Part shown: positions 20,926 through 28,990 of the stretch, piece by piece | How positions within the stretch are numbered: the stretch's first letter is position 1 | Layout of the letters: each line of letters opens with the position of its first letter | Assembly: GCA_007120385.1 (NCBI GenBank) | Contig: SKNT01000097.1 | Location: forward strand, 1 to 50,011 | Reading direction: 5' to 3' | Length of the DNA stretch: 50,011 bases | Source: Balneolales bacterium | GTDB lineage: Bacteria; Bacteroidota; Rhodothermia; Balneolales; Natronogracilivirgulaceae | Program-made: the position numbers and the translations under genes | The notes under the pieces: generated by a model | Database searches by the model: none | What the model was told of the DNA's origin: nothing | What the model saw: only the letters and a program-made list of their open reading frames with translations

Positions 20926-22050
20926 TCAGGCCCCCAGAACTTCGCGAAATTCCACAAACTGCAGGATGTCCTTTCTTGCGATGATTCCCACAAGTTCATC
21001 GTTTTCCAGGACCGGCAGCCGCCCGCTTCCGGCATCAATCATCTGCATGAGCACGTCGTAGGCATCGGTATCCGGACTCACCGGTCGCAGCGCTTCCCGC
21101 GGTGTCATGATGTCGGAAACACGGGTGAATTCCCACTGGTCGCGATCCACCGCCTTGACCTGGTTTATCTCCACCAGTCCGACGAACTCACCCCTCCTCA
21201 TCACGGGAAAACACGAAAACCGGTTCTTGAAAAAATATTCATTGACCAGATTCCGGAGGCTGACGTCGGGATGAACGGTAGACGGATTGGTGGTCATGAT
21301 TTTTTGCACCGGAATTCCCGACAACCCTTCCCTCATGGCAACCATGTAATACCCGCTTTTTGCAGACTGAAGCAGGAACATCCCAACAAAGATCCATACC
21401 ACCCCGACGATGATGGCGCCACCAAAAATCACCAGAACCCCGGTGAACATCAGTAAAAAGGCAAATATCTGTCCAAGATTACTCACAATCCGTGTGGATT
21501 TTCGAAGGTTGCCACTATAATGCCAAAGCGCTGCCCGCAGCATGCGTCCGCCATCCAACGGGAAGCCGGGGGCAAGATTGAACAGAACAAGCAGAATGTT
21601 GACGTAGCCTATGTACCAGAGTACACCATGCAGTCCCTCGCGTATCACCGGCTCAAGAAGAAAAGATGATGCAAGGAAGAACAGCCCCAACAGCAAACTG
21701 CATAACGGGCCGGCGCCCGCAATCACAAACTCATCCCGCGCCCGTTCAGGCTCCTTCTTCATTTTTGCCAGTCCGCCGAAAATGAAAAGTATGATTTCCG
21801 ATATCTCGACATTGCATTTTCTTGCTGCCAGGGCATGCGCAAACTCATGCAGCAGAATGGACAGAAAAAACAGCAGGGCGGCCAGAACACTCAGAGACCA
21901 GGCTTCCCATGCCTGCATCTCCGCATAATTCTGGGGGAAAAAGTACCTTGCCAGCATGAAAACAACCAGAATGAACATGATAAACCAGCTGTAATCAAGT
22001 CCGACCCGGATGTCTTTGTAGGTGCCCAGTGTCAAGCCCTGACGTTGCAT
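20926..22050 (-). CDS. Site-2 protease family membrane metalloprotease with CBS pair
   Basis: A 374-residue M50-family intramembrane zinc protease. The zinc-binding HEFAH motif lies in a transmembrane segment at about residues 67-71, and the third ligand region is APGFPLDGGR. Roughly five to six hydrophobic helices occupy residues 15-230. The C-terminal 130 residues hold two CBS domains (IMTTNPSTVHPD and DIMTPREALRPVS), which in this subfamily probably bind nucleotides and regulate activity. Such proteases cleave membrane-bound anti-sigma factors or other membrane proteins; the substrate here is unknown. The gene is divergent from the outer-membrane protein gene at 22304. Confidence 0.9.
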   Translation of the reverse strand: MQRQGLTLGTYKDIRVGLDYSWFIMFILVVFMLARYFFPQNYAEMQAWEAWSLSVLAALLFFLSILLHEFAHALAARKCNVEISEIILFIFGGLAKMKKEPERARDEFVIAGAGPLCSLLLGLFFLASSFLLEPVIREGLHGVLWYIGYVNILLVLFNLAPGFPLDGGRMLRAALWHYSGNLRKSTRIVSNLGQIFAFLLMFTGVLVIFGGAIIVGVVWIFVGMFLLQSAKSGYYMVAMREGLSGIPVQKIMTTNPSTVHPDVSLRNLVNEYFFKNRFSCFPVMRRGEFVGLVEINQVKAVDRDQWEFTRVSDIMTPREALRPVSPDTDAYDVLMQMIDAGSGRLPVLENDELVGIIARKDILQFVEFREVLGA

Positions 22051-22303
22051 TGCACGTGCCTCCGATAATTACGCAGCTTTCATGGTTCCCGACGGCAGGC
22101 AATCCGTGCAATACGCATAGACCAACCGTCATGTTTATTTCGTTTCATATTACATAAGTACATACCATTAATCCAGCAAGAATCGTTTGTCCTGATAATC
22201 ACTTCACGTGCATTGGTTGGGTTCAATATTTCTTGTAACTTTCCACGCTTTTACGTTCATACAAAACAACACTATTTTCGACTTCCGGGGAATCCGTTTT
22301 TTC

Positions 22304-23815
22304 ATGTGCAACAGGGCATCCACACTCTTCATTTTTTTTCTCATTTCGGCATTCATGACCGGGACGTTGTCCCATGCCCAGATGATTGCCACGCCCGGCC
22401 AGGCAGCCCTTGGTGGAGGAACAGCCTACAGCACGGGCCTGTCCGCTCATTTTAACAATCCGGCCAATCTCATGATCCGGCAGGATCACCGCAGGCACCA
22501 GGTATCATTGGGAATTGGAGGTGTGTACTACAGTTCCGGAAAACCCATAAGCAACCCCCTGCGACTGCCAACGGAAATTCTGCCCTATTTTGCCCCCGAT
22601 GATCCGGACACACCTGCCGAACTTACCCGGGCAGATCTGGAGCGCATGTTTCATGGATCAAACCGCTATCATCAAACCCAATCTTATGAGATCATACCCG
22701 TGGGATACACCTGGACAGGTCAAAACAGCGCCAATTCCATTGCCCTGCGTTCACGAGGTCTGACTTCTTTTGAAATCAACCGCAACTGGTACGAAAGCGG
22801 GGACCCGGCCGGGGATCCGGAAGCTTTATTCGTTCGTTTTGTTAATGAAAATTACCAGGTGCACCACGAGCTCTCATTTGCCATGGCGCGAGAAGTGACC
22901 ATGGTCAATCAATGGCACTCCGGCATGAATACCCTGTATGTTGGTCTGGCCCCCAAGGTCCTTTTTGGAGGTATGTTCTCGCAGATCCGTTACCGTTCTG
23001 AATACCAACCAACGGACAATGGATGGCTCAACTCCGGGAATTTGGAAGTACTGGCTGCCGGTGATATGAGCGGGTATCTGGAAGAGCTGGTTTCATCAGG
23101 CAATTCCAGGATGGCTTTTCAGAATCATCTCACCCCTACATCCAACATGAACTCCAGCGGCATTGGAATCGGACTGGATGCCGGCCTGACCTATGTCATA
23201 CCACTCGGAGATGACACTTCCCTGTCTCCTCACAGCTCCGAGCCGCTCAGAAAATCACTGCGCTTCAGTGTGGCGCTAACCGACCTGGGCGCGATCCGGT
23301 ACACGCGAAACCCCGGTGAATGGCAAACCCGTACCGTTATGCGTCCCTATGGTGAAATCAATGAGAATACGGTTCGATATGACGGAAAACCGGGAGAACT
23401 GCTCCGTTATCTGCAAGAAAGCAGTGCTGAAAGTGCCGCCTTCGACAACCTGACTCGCACCGATGATTCGGCCTTCACCATGCAACTGCCAACAGAAGTC
23501 CATGCGGGAGCCGCTCTTCAGTATCGCTGGTTCGTATCCATGGTTGATCTGAACTACCGGTTCAACTCGTCGGATTTCCGTACCGATGGATGGCGATTGT
23601 CCGTTGCGTCTGAAATCCGGCTGCTCGGCATTTTGCCCCTCATGGGAAGCATCCAGATGAACCCGGGAGGCAATGCGGCAATAGGAGCGGGTGCCGGGTT
23701 GGACCTGGGATACATCAGGGCTACCGGTGCCTTCCGTTTTTTCCGCACGAACGAAGAAAATCCGCAATGGCATGCAAACAGCGTCTCGGCACTGTCCCTG
23801 CAAGTTCGTTTTTAA
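22304..23815 (+). CDS. Predicted outer-membrane beta-barrel protein (DUF5723-like)
   Basis: I recognise no named gene. The start MCNRASTLFIFFLISAFMT at 22304 gives a clear signal peptide ending at SHAQ, leaving about 480 mature residues; the upstream in-frame ATG at 22208 would bury the signal. The mature start MIATPGQAALGGGTAYSTG with NNPANLM resembles the PorV/DUF5723 group of outer-membrane barrels, which begin with a gapped AxGGA...NPANL signature. The chain ends in the aromatic residue typical of barrels (LSLQVRF). Alternating hydrophobic strands such as RWFVSMVDLNYRF support a barrel. Function is unknown; a transport or secretion-associated role is only a guess. Confidence 0.7.
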   Translation: MCNRASTLFIFFLISAFMTGTLSHAQMIATPGQAALGGGTAYSTGLSAHFNNPANLMIRQDHRRHQVSLGIGGVYYSSGKPISNPLRLPTEILPYFAPDDPDTPAELTRADLERMFHGSNRYHQTQSYEIIPVGYTWTGQNSANSIALRSRGLTSFEINRNWYESGDPAGDPEALFVRFVNENYQVHHELSFAMAREVTMVNQWHSGMNTLYVGLAPKVLFGGMFSQIRYRSEYQPTDNGWLNSGNLEVLAAGDMSGYLEELVSSGNSRMAFQNHLTPTSNMNSSGIGIGLDAGLTYVIPLGDDTSLSPHSSEPLRKSLRFSVALTDLGAIRYTRNPGEWQTRTVMRPYGEINENTVRYDGKPGELLRYLQESSAESAAFDNLTRTDDSAFTMQLPTEVHAGAALQYRWFVSMVDLNYRFNSSDFRTDGWRLSVASEIRLLGILPLMGSIQMNPGGNAAIGAGAGLDLGYIRATGAFRFFRTNEENPQWHANSVSALSLQVRF

Positions 23816-24156
23816 CCGGAATGATATCTACCAGCCCCCCCTCTGCCTCCTTGTCACATATGAAACCGGGATCAGCACACCAAAGCCGGCAAGTCACCAT
23901 AATTGCTGTCAATTTGGCGTTTAAGCTGCCGAATTGTACATCGAACCACAAGCGGCCCGTTTCTTGACGGTTATACCTGAAAGTTACTATCGTTTCAGGG
24001 CGCGTTGGACATGCCAAAGACACTTTGACATTCCGTTGCGTTGCACCGTACAGATTGAAATTATCCGGGCATATACAGAATGCTGAAACTTTATTTTACG
24101 TTACTAAAAACTCAATTGGCATCTGATCGTATTGTGAAATACTTTACACTCTACAG
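23816..24156 (+). other. Intergenic region upstream of lon, no gene seen
   Basis: This 341-base gap has no convincing coding frame. It contains several promoter-like pairs on the plus strand: TTGACG (23964) with TATCGT 18 bases on, TTGACA (24025) with TACAGA 18 bases on, and TTGGCA (24116) with TACTTT 18 bases on. I saw no CIRCE-type inverted repeat. The multiplicity is compatible with complex control of lon, but none is tested. Confidence 0.4.
24116..24145 (+). promoter_or_regulatory. Candidate proximal promoter of lon
   Basis: TTGGCA (24116-24121) and TACTTT (24140-24145) are 18 bases apart. Initiation near 24153 would leave only about four bases before the first ATG at 24157 but a normal 43-nt leader before the second in-frame ATG at 24196, which therefore may be the true lon start. 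Confidence 0.3.
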
Positions 24157-26721
24157 ATGCCGGGTGAAGAACTCTTAACTCAGAGCATAATATACATGCC
24201 ATTATTTAGTGATCTGAAAGCACTGAAAAAGAAATTGTCGGAAGACGAATTTGACGATTTTGAACAGGCCATCCCTCTATTGTCAGAGGAAGAAGAAAAA
24301 CGGATGACGGAATCCGACATTCCGGACCAGCTTCCCATTCTTCCATTGAAAAACACGGTTTTGTATCCGGGAGTTGTAATTCCCATCACCGTTGGCCGGG
24401 ACCGTTCCCTCGAGTTGGTAAAAAAAGCCTATGAAACGGACAAAATCATTGGGATCGTAACCCAGAAAAACCAGGATCAGGAAGATCCTGCTCCCGACGA
24501 GCTGTACCATGTAGGAACGGTAGCCCAAATCCTGAAGCTCATCAAAATGCCAGACGGCAGCAAAAGCATTGTGATTCAGGGAAAGAGTGTCTTCGAGATC
24601 GACGAATTCACCCATTATGACCCCTACTACATTGCCAGGGTCAGACCTTTCATCTACAGCCAGGATGTTTCCGGTGTTGAACTTGATGCGGCGCTCCGAT
24701 CTATCAAAGAGACGGCGATACAGATTGTCAATCTCTCGCCCAACATACCCTCGGAAGCCGGCATAGCCATCAACAATATCAGCAGTCCCACTTTCCTGCT
24801 GAACTTCATCAGTTCCAACCTGAACATCAGTCTGGACGAGAAACAGACCCTTCTGGAAATCAAGACCTTTTCCGAAAAAATGGAAAAGGTCATGAACTAC
24901 CTGAAAAAAGAGATGCAGGTGCTCAACCTGAGCGAAGAAATCCGCTCCAAGGTGAAAACCGATATCGACAAGCAGCAGAAGGATTTCTATCTTCGCCAAC
25001 AGCTCAAGGCCATTCAGGAGGAACTGGGTGAAGACAGTGAGCTTGAGGATGTGAACAAACTGCGTGCCAAAGCAAAGGAAAAGTCATTTCCCGAGCACGT
25101 GCAAAAGGTACTGGACAAGGAGCTGGACCGCCTGGAACGTACACCGGCGAATGCACCTAACCACGGTGTTATCTATAATTATGTAGAGTGGCTCGTAGAC
25201 CTTCCCTGGAACCACTTCTCCAAAGACAAGCTGGATTTGAAACGGGCCAGAAAAATCCTTGATGAGGACCACTACGGACTTGAAAAAGTCAAGAAGCGCA
25301 TCATTGAATACCTCGCCGTCCTCAAGCTCAAAAAGGACATGAAGGCACCCATACTGTGCTTTTACGGTCCGCCGGGCGTCGGCAAAACCTCTCTTGGCCG
25401 ATCCATCGCCCGCGCCATGGACCGTGAGTTCCAGCGTTTCAGTGTGGGTGGGCTTCAAGACGAAGCGGAAATCCGGGGGCATCGGCGCACCTACATAGGA
25501 GCCCTGCCCGGACGCATAGTTCAAAGTATAAAGAAAGCCGGCACCAGCAACCCTCTGATGATGCTTGACGAGATTGACAAGGTGGGCATGAACTTCCGGG
25601 GCGATCCTACTTCAGCGCTTCTGGAAGTCCTCGATCCCGAACAGAATCATACTTTCTATGACAATTACCTGGAAGTGGAATATGACCTGTCCAAAGTGCT
25701 TTTCATTGCCACTGCCAACAACACGGACACCATCCCTCCTGCTCTTCGGGACCGCATGGAGATGATATACCTGAGTGGATACACTCTTGAGGAAAAACTT
25801 CAAATCGCCAAAAAATATCTGGTGCCCAAACAGATACAAGAAAACGGACTGGATAAATCCCAGTTTCGCTTGTCTGACAAAGCCATTGAAAAGGTGATCG
25901 ACGGCTATACGCGTGAATCAGGTGTTAGGAACCTGGAGCGGGAGATCGGCTCCCTGGCGCGTGCCATTGCCAGCAAGGTGGCCGCCGATGAAATCAAGAA
26001 AGCATCCATTGGAGCCAAAGACATCGAAAAACACCTAGGCAAAAGGAAGTTTTTCTCAGATGTGGCCGAGCGAACCACGGTACCCGGCGTATCAACCGGT
26101 CTGGCGTGGACTCCCTACGGAGGTGACATCCTGTTCATTGAAGCAAGTGTATCCAGGGGCTCCGGCAAGCTGAGCATAACCGGACAACTGGGCGATGTCA
26201 TGAAAGAGTCGGCCATGCTCGCCCTCAGTTATCTGAAATCGCGATCCATCGAGCTGTCCATTCCCGATTCCGCCTTCAACGAATGGGACCTTCACATCCA
26301 TGTTCCGGCGGGATCTGTGCCAAAAGACGGCCCGTCGGCCGGTCTGTCACTGCTCGCGGCCATTTCCTCAATTTTCACCCAAAGAAAGGTAAAAAGCACT
26401 GTGGCCATGACCGGCGAGATTACACTGAGGGGTTCCGTTCTTCCGGTTGGCGGCATTAAGGAAAAGACCCTTGCTGCCAAAAGGGCGGGAATCAAGACCG
26501 TTACCCTGCCATCCCGCAACGAAAAGGATGTTGAAGAGATCGAGCAGGATGTCATCCGGGGAATTGACTTCCACTATCTGGACCGGATGGAACCGTTGCT
26601 TGACCTTGTACTTGAGAAGGATGCGGTTACGGATCCGCAAATCAAGTTCGCAAACAAGACTAAAAACTCCGGAAAAGAAAAGATCCCGGAGAAGTCCAGA
26701 GAATCCATATCCGCAAATTGA
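24157..26721 (+). CDS. lon: ATP-dependent protease Lon
   Basis: An 854-residue cytoplasmic AAA+ serine protease that degrades damaged and regulatory proteins. The N-terminal substrate-binding (LAN) domain begins at LPILPLKNTVLYPGVV, followed by a coiled-coil region, the AAA+ module with Walker A GPPGVGKTS at about 405-413 and sensor region, and the protease domain. The catalytic Ser727 in PKDGPSAGLS and Lys768 in GGIKEKTLAAKRAGI form the Ser-Lys dyad. The start may be ATG at 24157 or 24196; both give complete domains. The C-terminal 30 residues are a charged lysine-rich tail beyond the family core. Confidence 0.97.
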   Translation: MPGEELLTQSIIYMPLFSDLKALKKKLSEDEFDDFEQAIPLLSEEEEKRMTESDIPDQLPILPLKNTVLYPGVVIPITVGRDRSLELVKKAYETDKIIGIVTQKNQDQEDPAPDELYHVGTVAQILKLIKMPDGSKSIVIQGKSVFEIDEFTHYDPYYIARVRPFIYSQDVSGVELDAALRSIKETAIQIVNLSPNIPSEAGIAINNISSPTFLLNFISSNLNISLDEKQTLLEIKTFSEKMEKVMNYLKKEMQVLNLSEEIRSKVKTDIDKQQKDFYLRQQLKAIQEELGEDSELEDVNKLRAKAKEKSFPEHVQKVLDKELDRLERTPANAPNHGVIYNYVEWLVDLPWNHFSKDKLDLKRARKILDEDHYGLEKVKKRIIEYLAVLKLKKDMKAPILCFYGPPGVGKTSLGRSIARAMDREFQRFSVGGLQDEAEIRGHRRTYIGALPGRIVQSIKKAGTSNPLMMLDEIDKVGMNFRGDPTSALLEVLDPEQNHTFYDNYLEVEYDLSKVLFIATANNTDTIPPALRDRMEMIYLSGYTLEEKLQIAKKYLVPKQIQENGLDKSQFRLSDKAIEKVIDGYTRESGVRNLEREIGSLARAIASKVAADEIKKASIGAKDIEKHLGKRKFFSDVAERTTVPGVSTGLAWTPYGGDILFIEASVSRGSGKLSITGQLGDVMKESAMLALSYLKSRSIELSIPDSAFNEWDLHIHVPAGSVPKDGPSAGLSLLAAISSIFTQRKVKSTVAMTGEITLRGSVLPVGGIKEKTLAAKRAGIKTVTLPSRNEKDVEEIEQDVIRGIDFHYLDRMEPLLDLVLEKDAVTDPQIKFANKTKNSGKEKIPEKSRESISAN

Positions 26722-26807
26722 CATCACCTCCCCGGTGCTGAAGGTACAGCAGAATTCATGATTTCAAACACCATGGCCGAAAAAGACCTCCATCCTTTGC
26801 TACCGGC

Positions 26808-27740
26808 ATGAAGGGCCTGATCACCAAAGCTACGGGAAGCTGGTACCAGATTCTGCTTGATGACGGATCGTCTGTATCCTGCCGGCTGCCGGGAAAATTC
26901 AGGCTGGATGAAGAAGAGGTGGTAAACCCGGTTGCGGTCGGTGATAACGTTCAAATCACTTTGCAGAAAGACGGCACCGGTATTATTGACCATATAGAGC
27001 AGAGGAAAAACCGGCTGGTTCGAAAAGCAACCCACGGGCGGCGCGGCATCCAGTTGCTGGCCACAAATGTAGACCTTGTGCTCATTGTGCAATCCTTGCG
27101 GGATCCAGGTGTTAAAACAGGTTTCATCGACCGCTTGCTGGTCACCTGCGAGACCTATGACATCCCCGCCCAGATCATCATCAATAAATGCGATCTGCAG
27201 AAAAATGAAAAGGATGCTTACACACTGGATCACCTGGAGGAACTTTACACAGATCTGGGTTACGACTTTCTCAGGATCAGCATCCACGACGACCACTCCA
27301 TTGCTGAGTTGAAATCCAGTTTAGACGGAAAAATTTCTGTACTGACCGGCCACTCCGGCACCGGTAAATCCAGCCTTCTCAATGCCATGTCGCCGGGACT
27401 CAAACTGAAAACAGGAGAAATCAGCAGTTCTTCAAACAAGGGTAAACACACCACAACGTATGCACAGCTCATAGCACTGAGCGAACACACCTACGTTGTT
27501 GACACTCCCGGTATCCGGGAATTCGGTCTGGTAGATCTGGAGACCTATGAGTTATCCCTTCATTTTCCGGAAATGAGGCCACACCGCGAAGAATGCCGGT
27601 ACTACAACTGCACGCACCGCCACGAGCCTTCCTGTGCCGTGAAAAAAGCGGTGGAAGAAAACCTGATATCCGAATCCAGGTACAAAAGCTACCTGAGCAT
27701 ACTGGAAAGCATCGAAACCGGTTCGGATAAGGCACTGTAA
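26808..27740 (+). CDS. rsgA: Ribosome small subunit-dependent GTPase RsgA
   Basis: A 310-residue circularly permuted GTPase that checks late 30S ribosome maturation. An N-terminal OB fold (about residues 1-70) is followed by the permuted G motifs in the order G4 (INKCDL), G1 (GHSGTGKSSL) and G3 (DTPGI), the order that defines the family. The C-terminal zinc-binding domain shows CRYYNCTHRHEPSC. Length and motifs are normal. It lies 86 nt downstream of lon on the same strand. Confidence 0.95.
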   Translation: MKGLITKATGSWYQILLDDGSSVSCRLPGKFRLDEEEVVNPVAVGDNVQITLQKDGTGIIDHIEQRKNRLVRKATHGRRGIQLLATNVDLVLIVQSLRDPGVKTGFIDRLLVTCETYDIPAQIIINKCDLQKNEKDAYTLDHLEELYTDLGYDFLRISIHDDHSIAELKSSLDGKISVLTGHSGTGKSSLLNAMSPGLKLKTGEISSSSNKGKHTTTYAQLIALSEHTYVVDTPGIREFGLVDLETYELSLHFPEMRPHREECRYYNCTHRHEPSCAVKKAVEENLISESRYKSYLSILESIETGSDKAL

Positions 27741-27847
27741 ATACTACTACTGCGCAGTGATTGCTTTTTGCTGAAAAAGCAGTACATTGGGTGATTGTCA
27801 TCTAACAGATTTTATCTACAAAAGAAACCCATTTCGAAGGTGCCGCC

Positions 27848-28957
27848 ATGTTGAAATACCCGGTTTATGCTATTTCTGTTCCCCTGATTGCATTCACCCT
27901 GCTTTTTTTCTTACTGACTCCATCCAACAAGGCATACGGCCAGCTTGGCGACCTTGGTGACCTTTTCGAAGGCGGCCGGGAAGATGCCCAGCTCCTCTTC
28001 ACCGAGTATCTGAAACCCTTTGCGAGTGGATTCGGAGCGGGTGTAAACGCAGGTTGGGTCGACCGCGCCCGGACACACCGGGTACTTGGTTTTCATGTTA
28101 AAGTCAATTTCTCAGCCGCCATTGTACCTGATGTAGACCGGAGTTTCATGGTGAATGAGATTGGACTGGGCACCCTTGAAGTGACCCAGGGTGGTCCCGA
28201 AACACCGACTTTCAGCGGCAGTTCAAGTGGCAATGCCCGGCTCGGTTACAGTCAGCACGGATTGGTTCTTGCCGATTTCAGAATGCCTCCGGGAACCGGG
28301 TTCCGTTACATTATGACCCCTATGGTTCAGGCAGGCATCGGGCTGCCCAAAGACACCGATATCATGGTCAGGTTTATCCCTCCGGTCTCCTTTCTTGATT
28401 ACGGTAAAATGTACTTGTACGGGCTCGGAATCAAACATGAGCTGAACCAGTGGATTCCAAGCGGGCAATTTCTGCCGCTCACCTTCTCGCTTATGGCCGG
28501 CTACACCTCCTTTGGCTCCAGTGCCGGCCTCAATGCCCGTCCAACCGACTTTGACTCACAAAATGACCGTGACCCGCAGAACCTGGGCGGACCCGGGTCG
28601 CCTACCTGGGATGATCAGGAAATCCTGTTCAGCACGGATGCCTGGACCATCAACCTGATCGTTGGAAAATCACTTCCGGTGCTGTCCGTATATGGTGGCC
28701 TCGGCGTTGAAGGATCCAGGACCCAGGTAAGTGTTGAGGGTAACTTTCCCTATTACAGCCCCGTTTTTGATGACGGTGAGCCACGGAGGGAACTGAATAA
28801 ATTCACCGATCCGCTGGATGTCTCATTTGACGGTTCCAACCGGTTGCGCGCCATGGCGGGGTTGCGAATAAGCCTCCCTCTGCTGACTTTCAACGTGGAC
28901 TACACCCATGCCGACTACGCAATCGTCACGGCCGGTCTGGGAGTAAGCCTCCGGTAA
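27848..28957 (+). CDS. DUF6588 family protein, predicted outer-membrane barrel
   Basis: A 369-residue protein with a signal peptide (hydrophobic stretch about residues 5-27, ending near KAYGQ). The mature part resembles DUF6588 proteins of Bacteroidota, with the early GFGAGVNAGW segment, many alternating aromatic and small residues, and a C-terminal strand YAIVTAGLGVSLR consistent with an outer-membrane barrel. No enzymatic motif is visible. The function is not known. It follows rsgA by 107 nt, a gap holding an A/T-rich hairpin (27762-27781) but no good terminator. Confidence 0.72.
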   Translation: MLKYPVYAISVPLIAFTLLFFLLTPSNKAYGQLGDLGDLFEGGREDAQLLFTEYLKPFASGFGAGVNAGWVDRARTHRVLGFHVKVNFSAAIVPDVDRSFMVNEIGLGTLEVTQGGPETPTFSGSSSGNARLGYSQHGLVLADFRMPPGTGFRYIMTPMVQAGIGLPKDTDIMVRFIPPVSFLDYGKMYLYGLGIKHELNQWIPSGQFLPLTFSLMAGYTSFGSSAGLNARPTDFDSQNDRDPQNLGGPGSPTWDDQEILFSTDAWTINLIVGKSLPVLSVYGGLGVEGSRTQVSVEGNFPYYSPVFDDGEPRRELNKFTDPLDVSFDGSNRLRAMAGLRISLPLLTFNVDYTHADYAIVTAGLGVSLR

Positions 28958-28990
28958 GTGCCTCCGGCACACTGCTGCCTCAGGCCGATA

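Noticed and set aside
27762-27781. TGCTTTTT-GCTG-AAAAAGCA hairpin as a terminator after rsgA
   Set aside because: The stem is A/T only in most pairs and no T tract follows on the plus strand; it may be a chance inverted repeat.
28958-28970. GTGCC-TCC-GGCAC hairpin between DUF6588 and polA as a terminator
   Set aside because: A five-pair stem without a T tract on either side is too weak to call.
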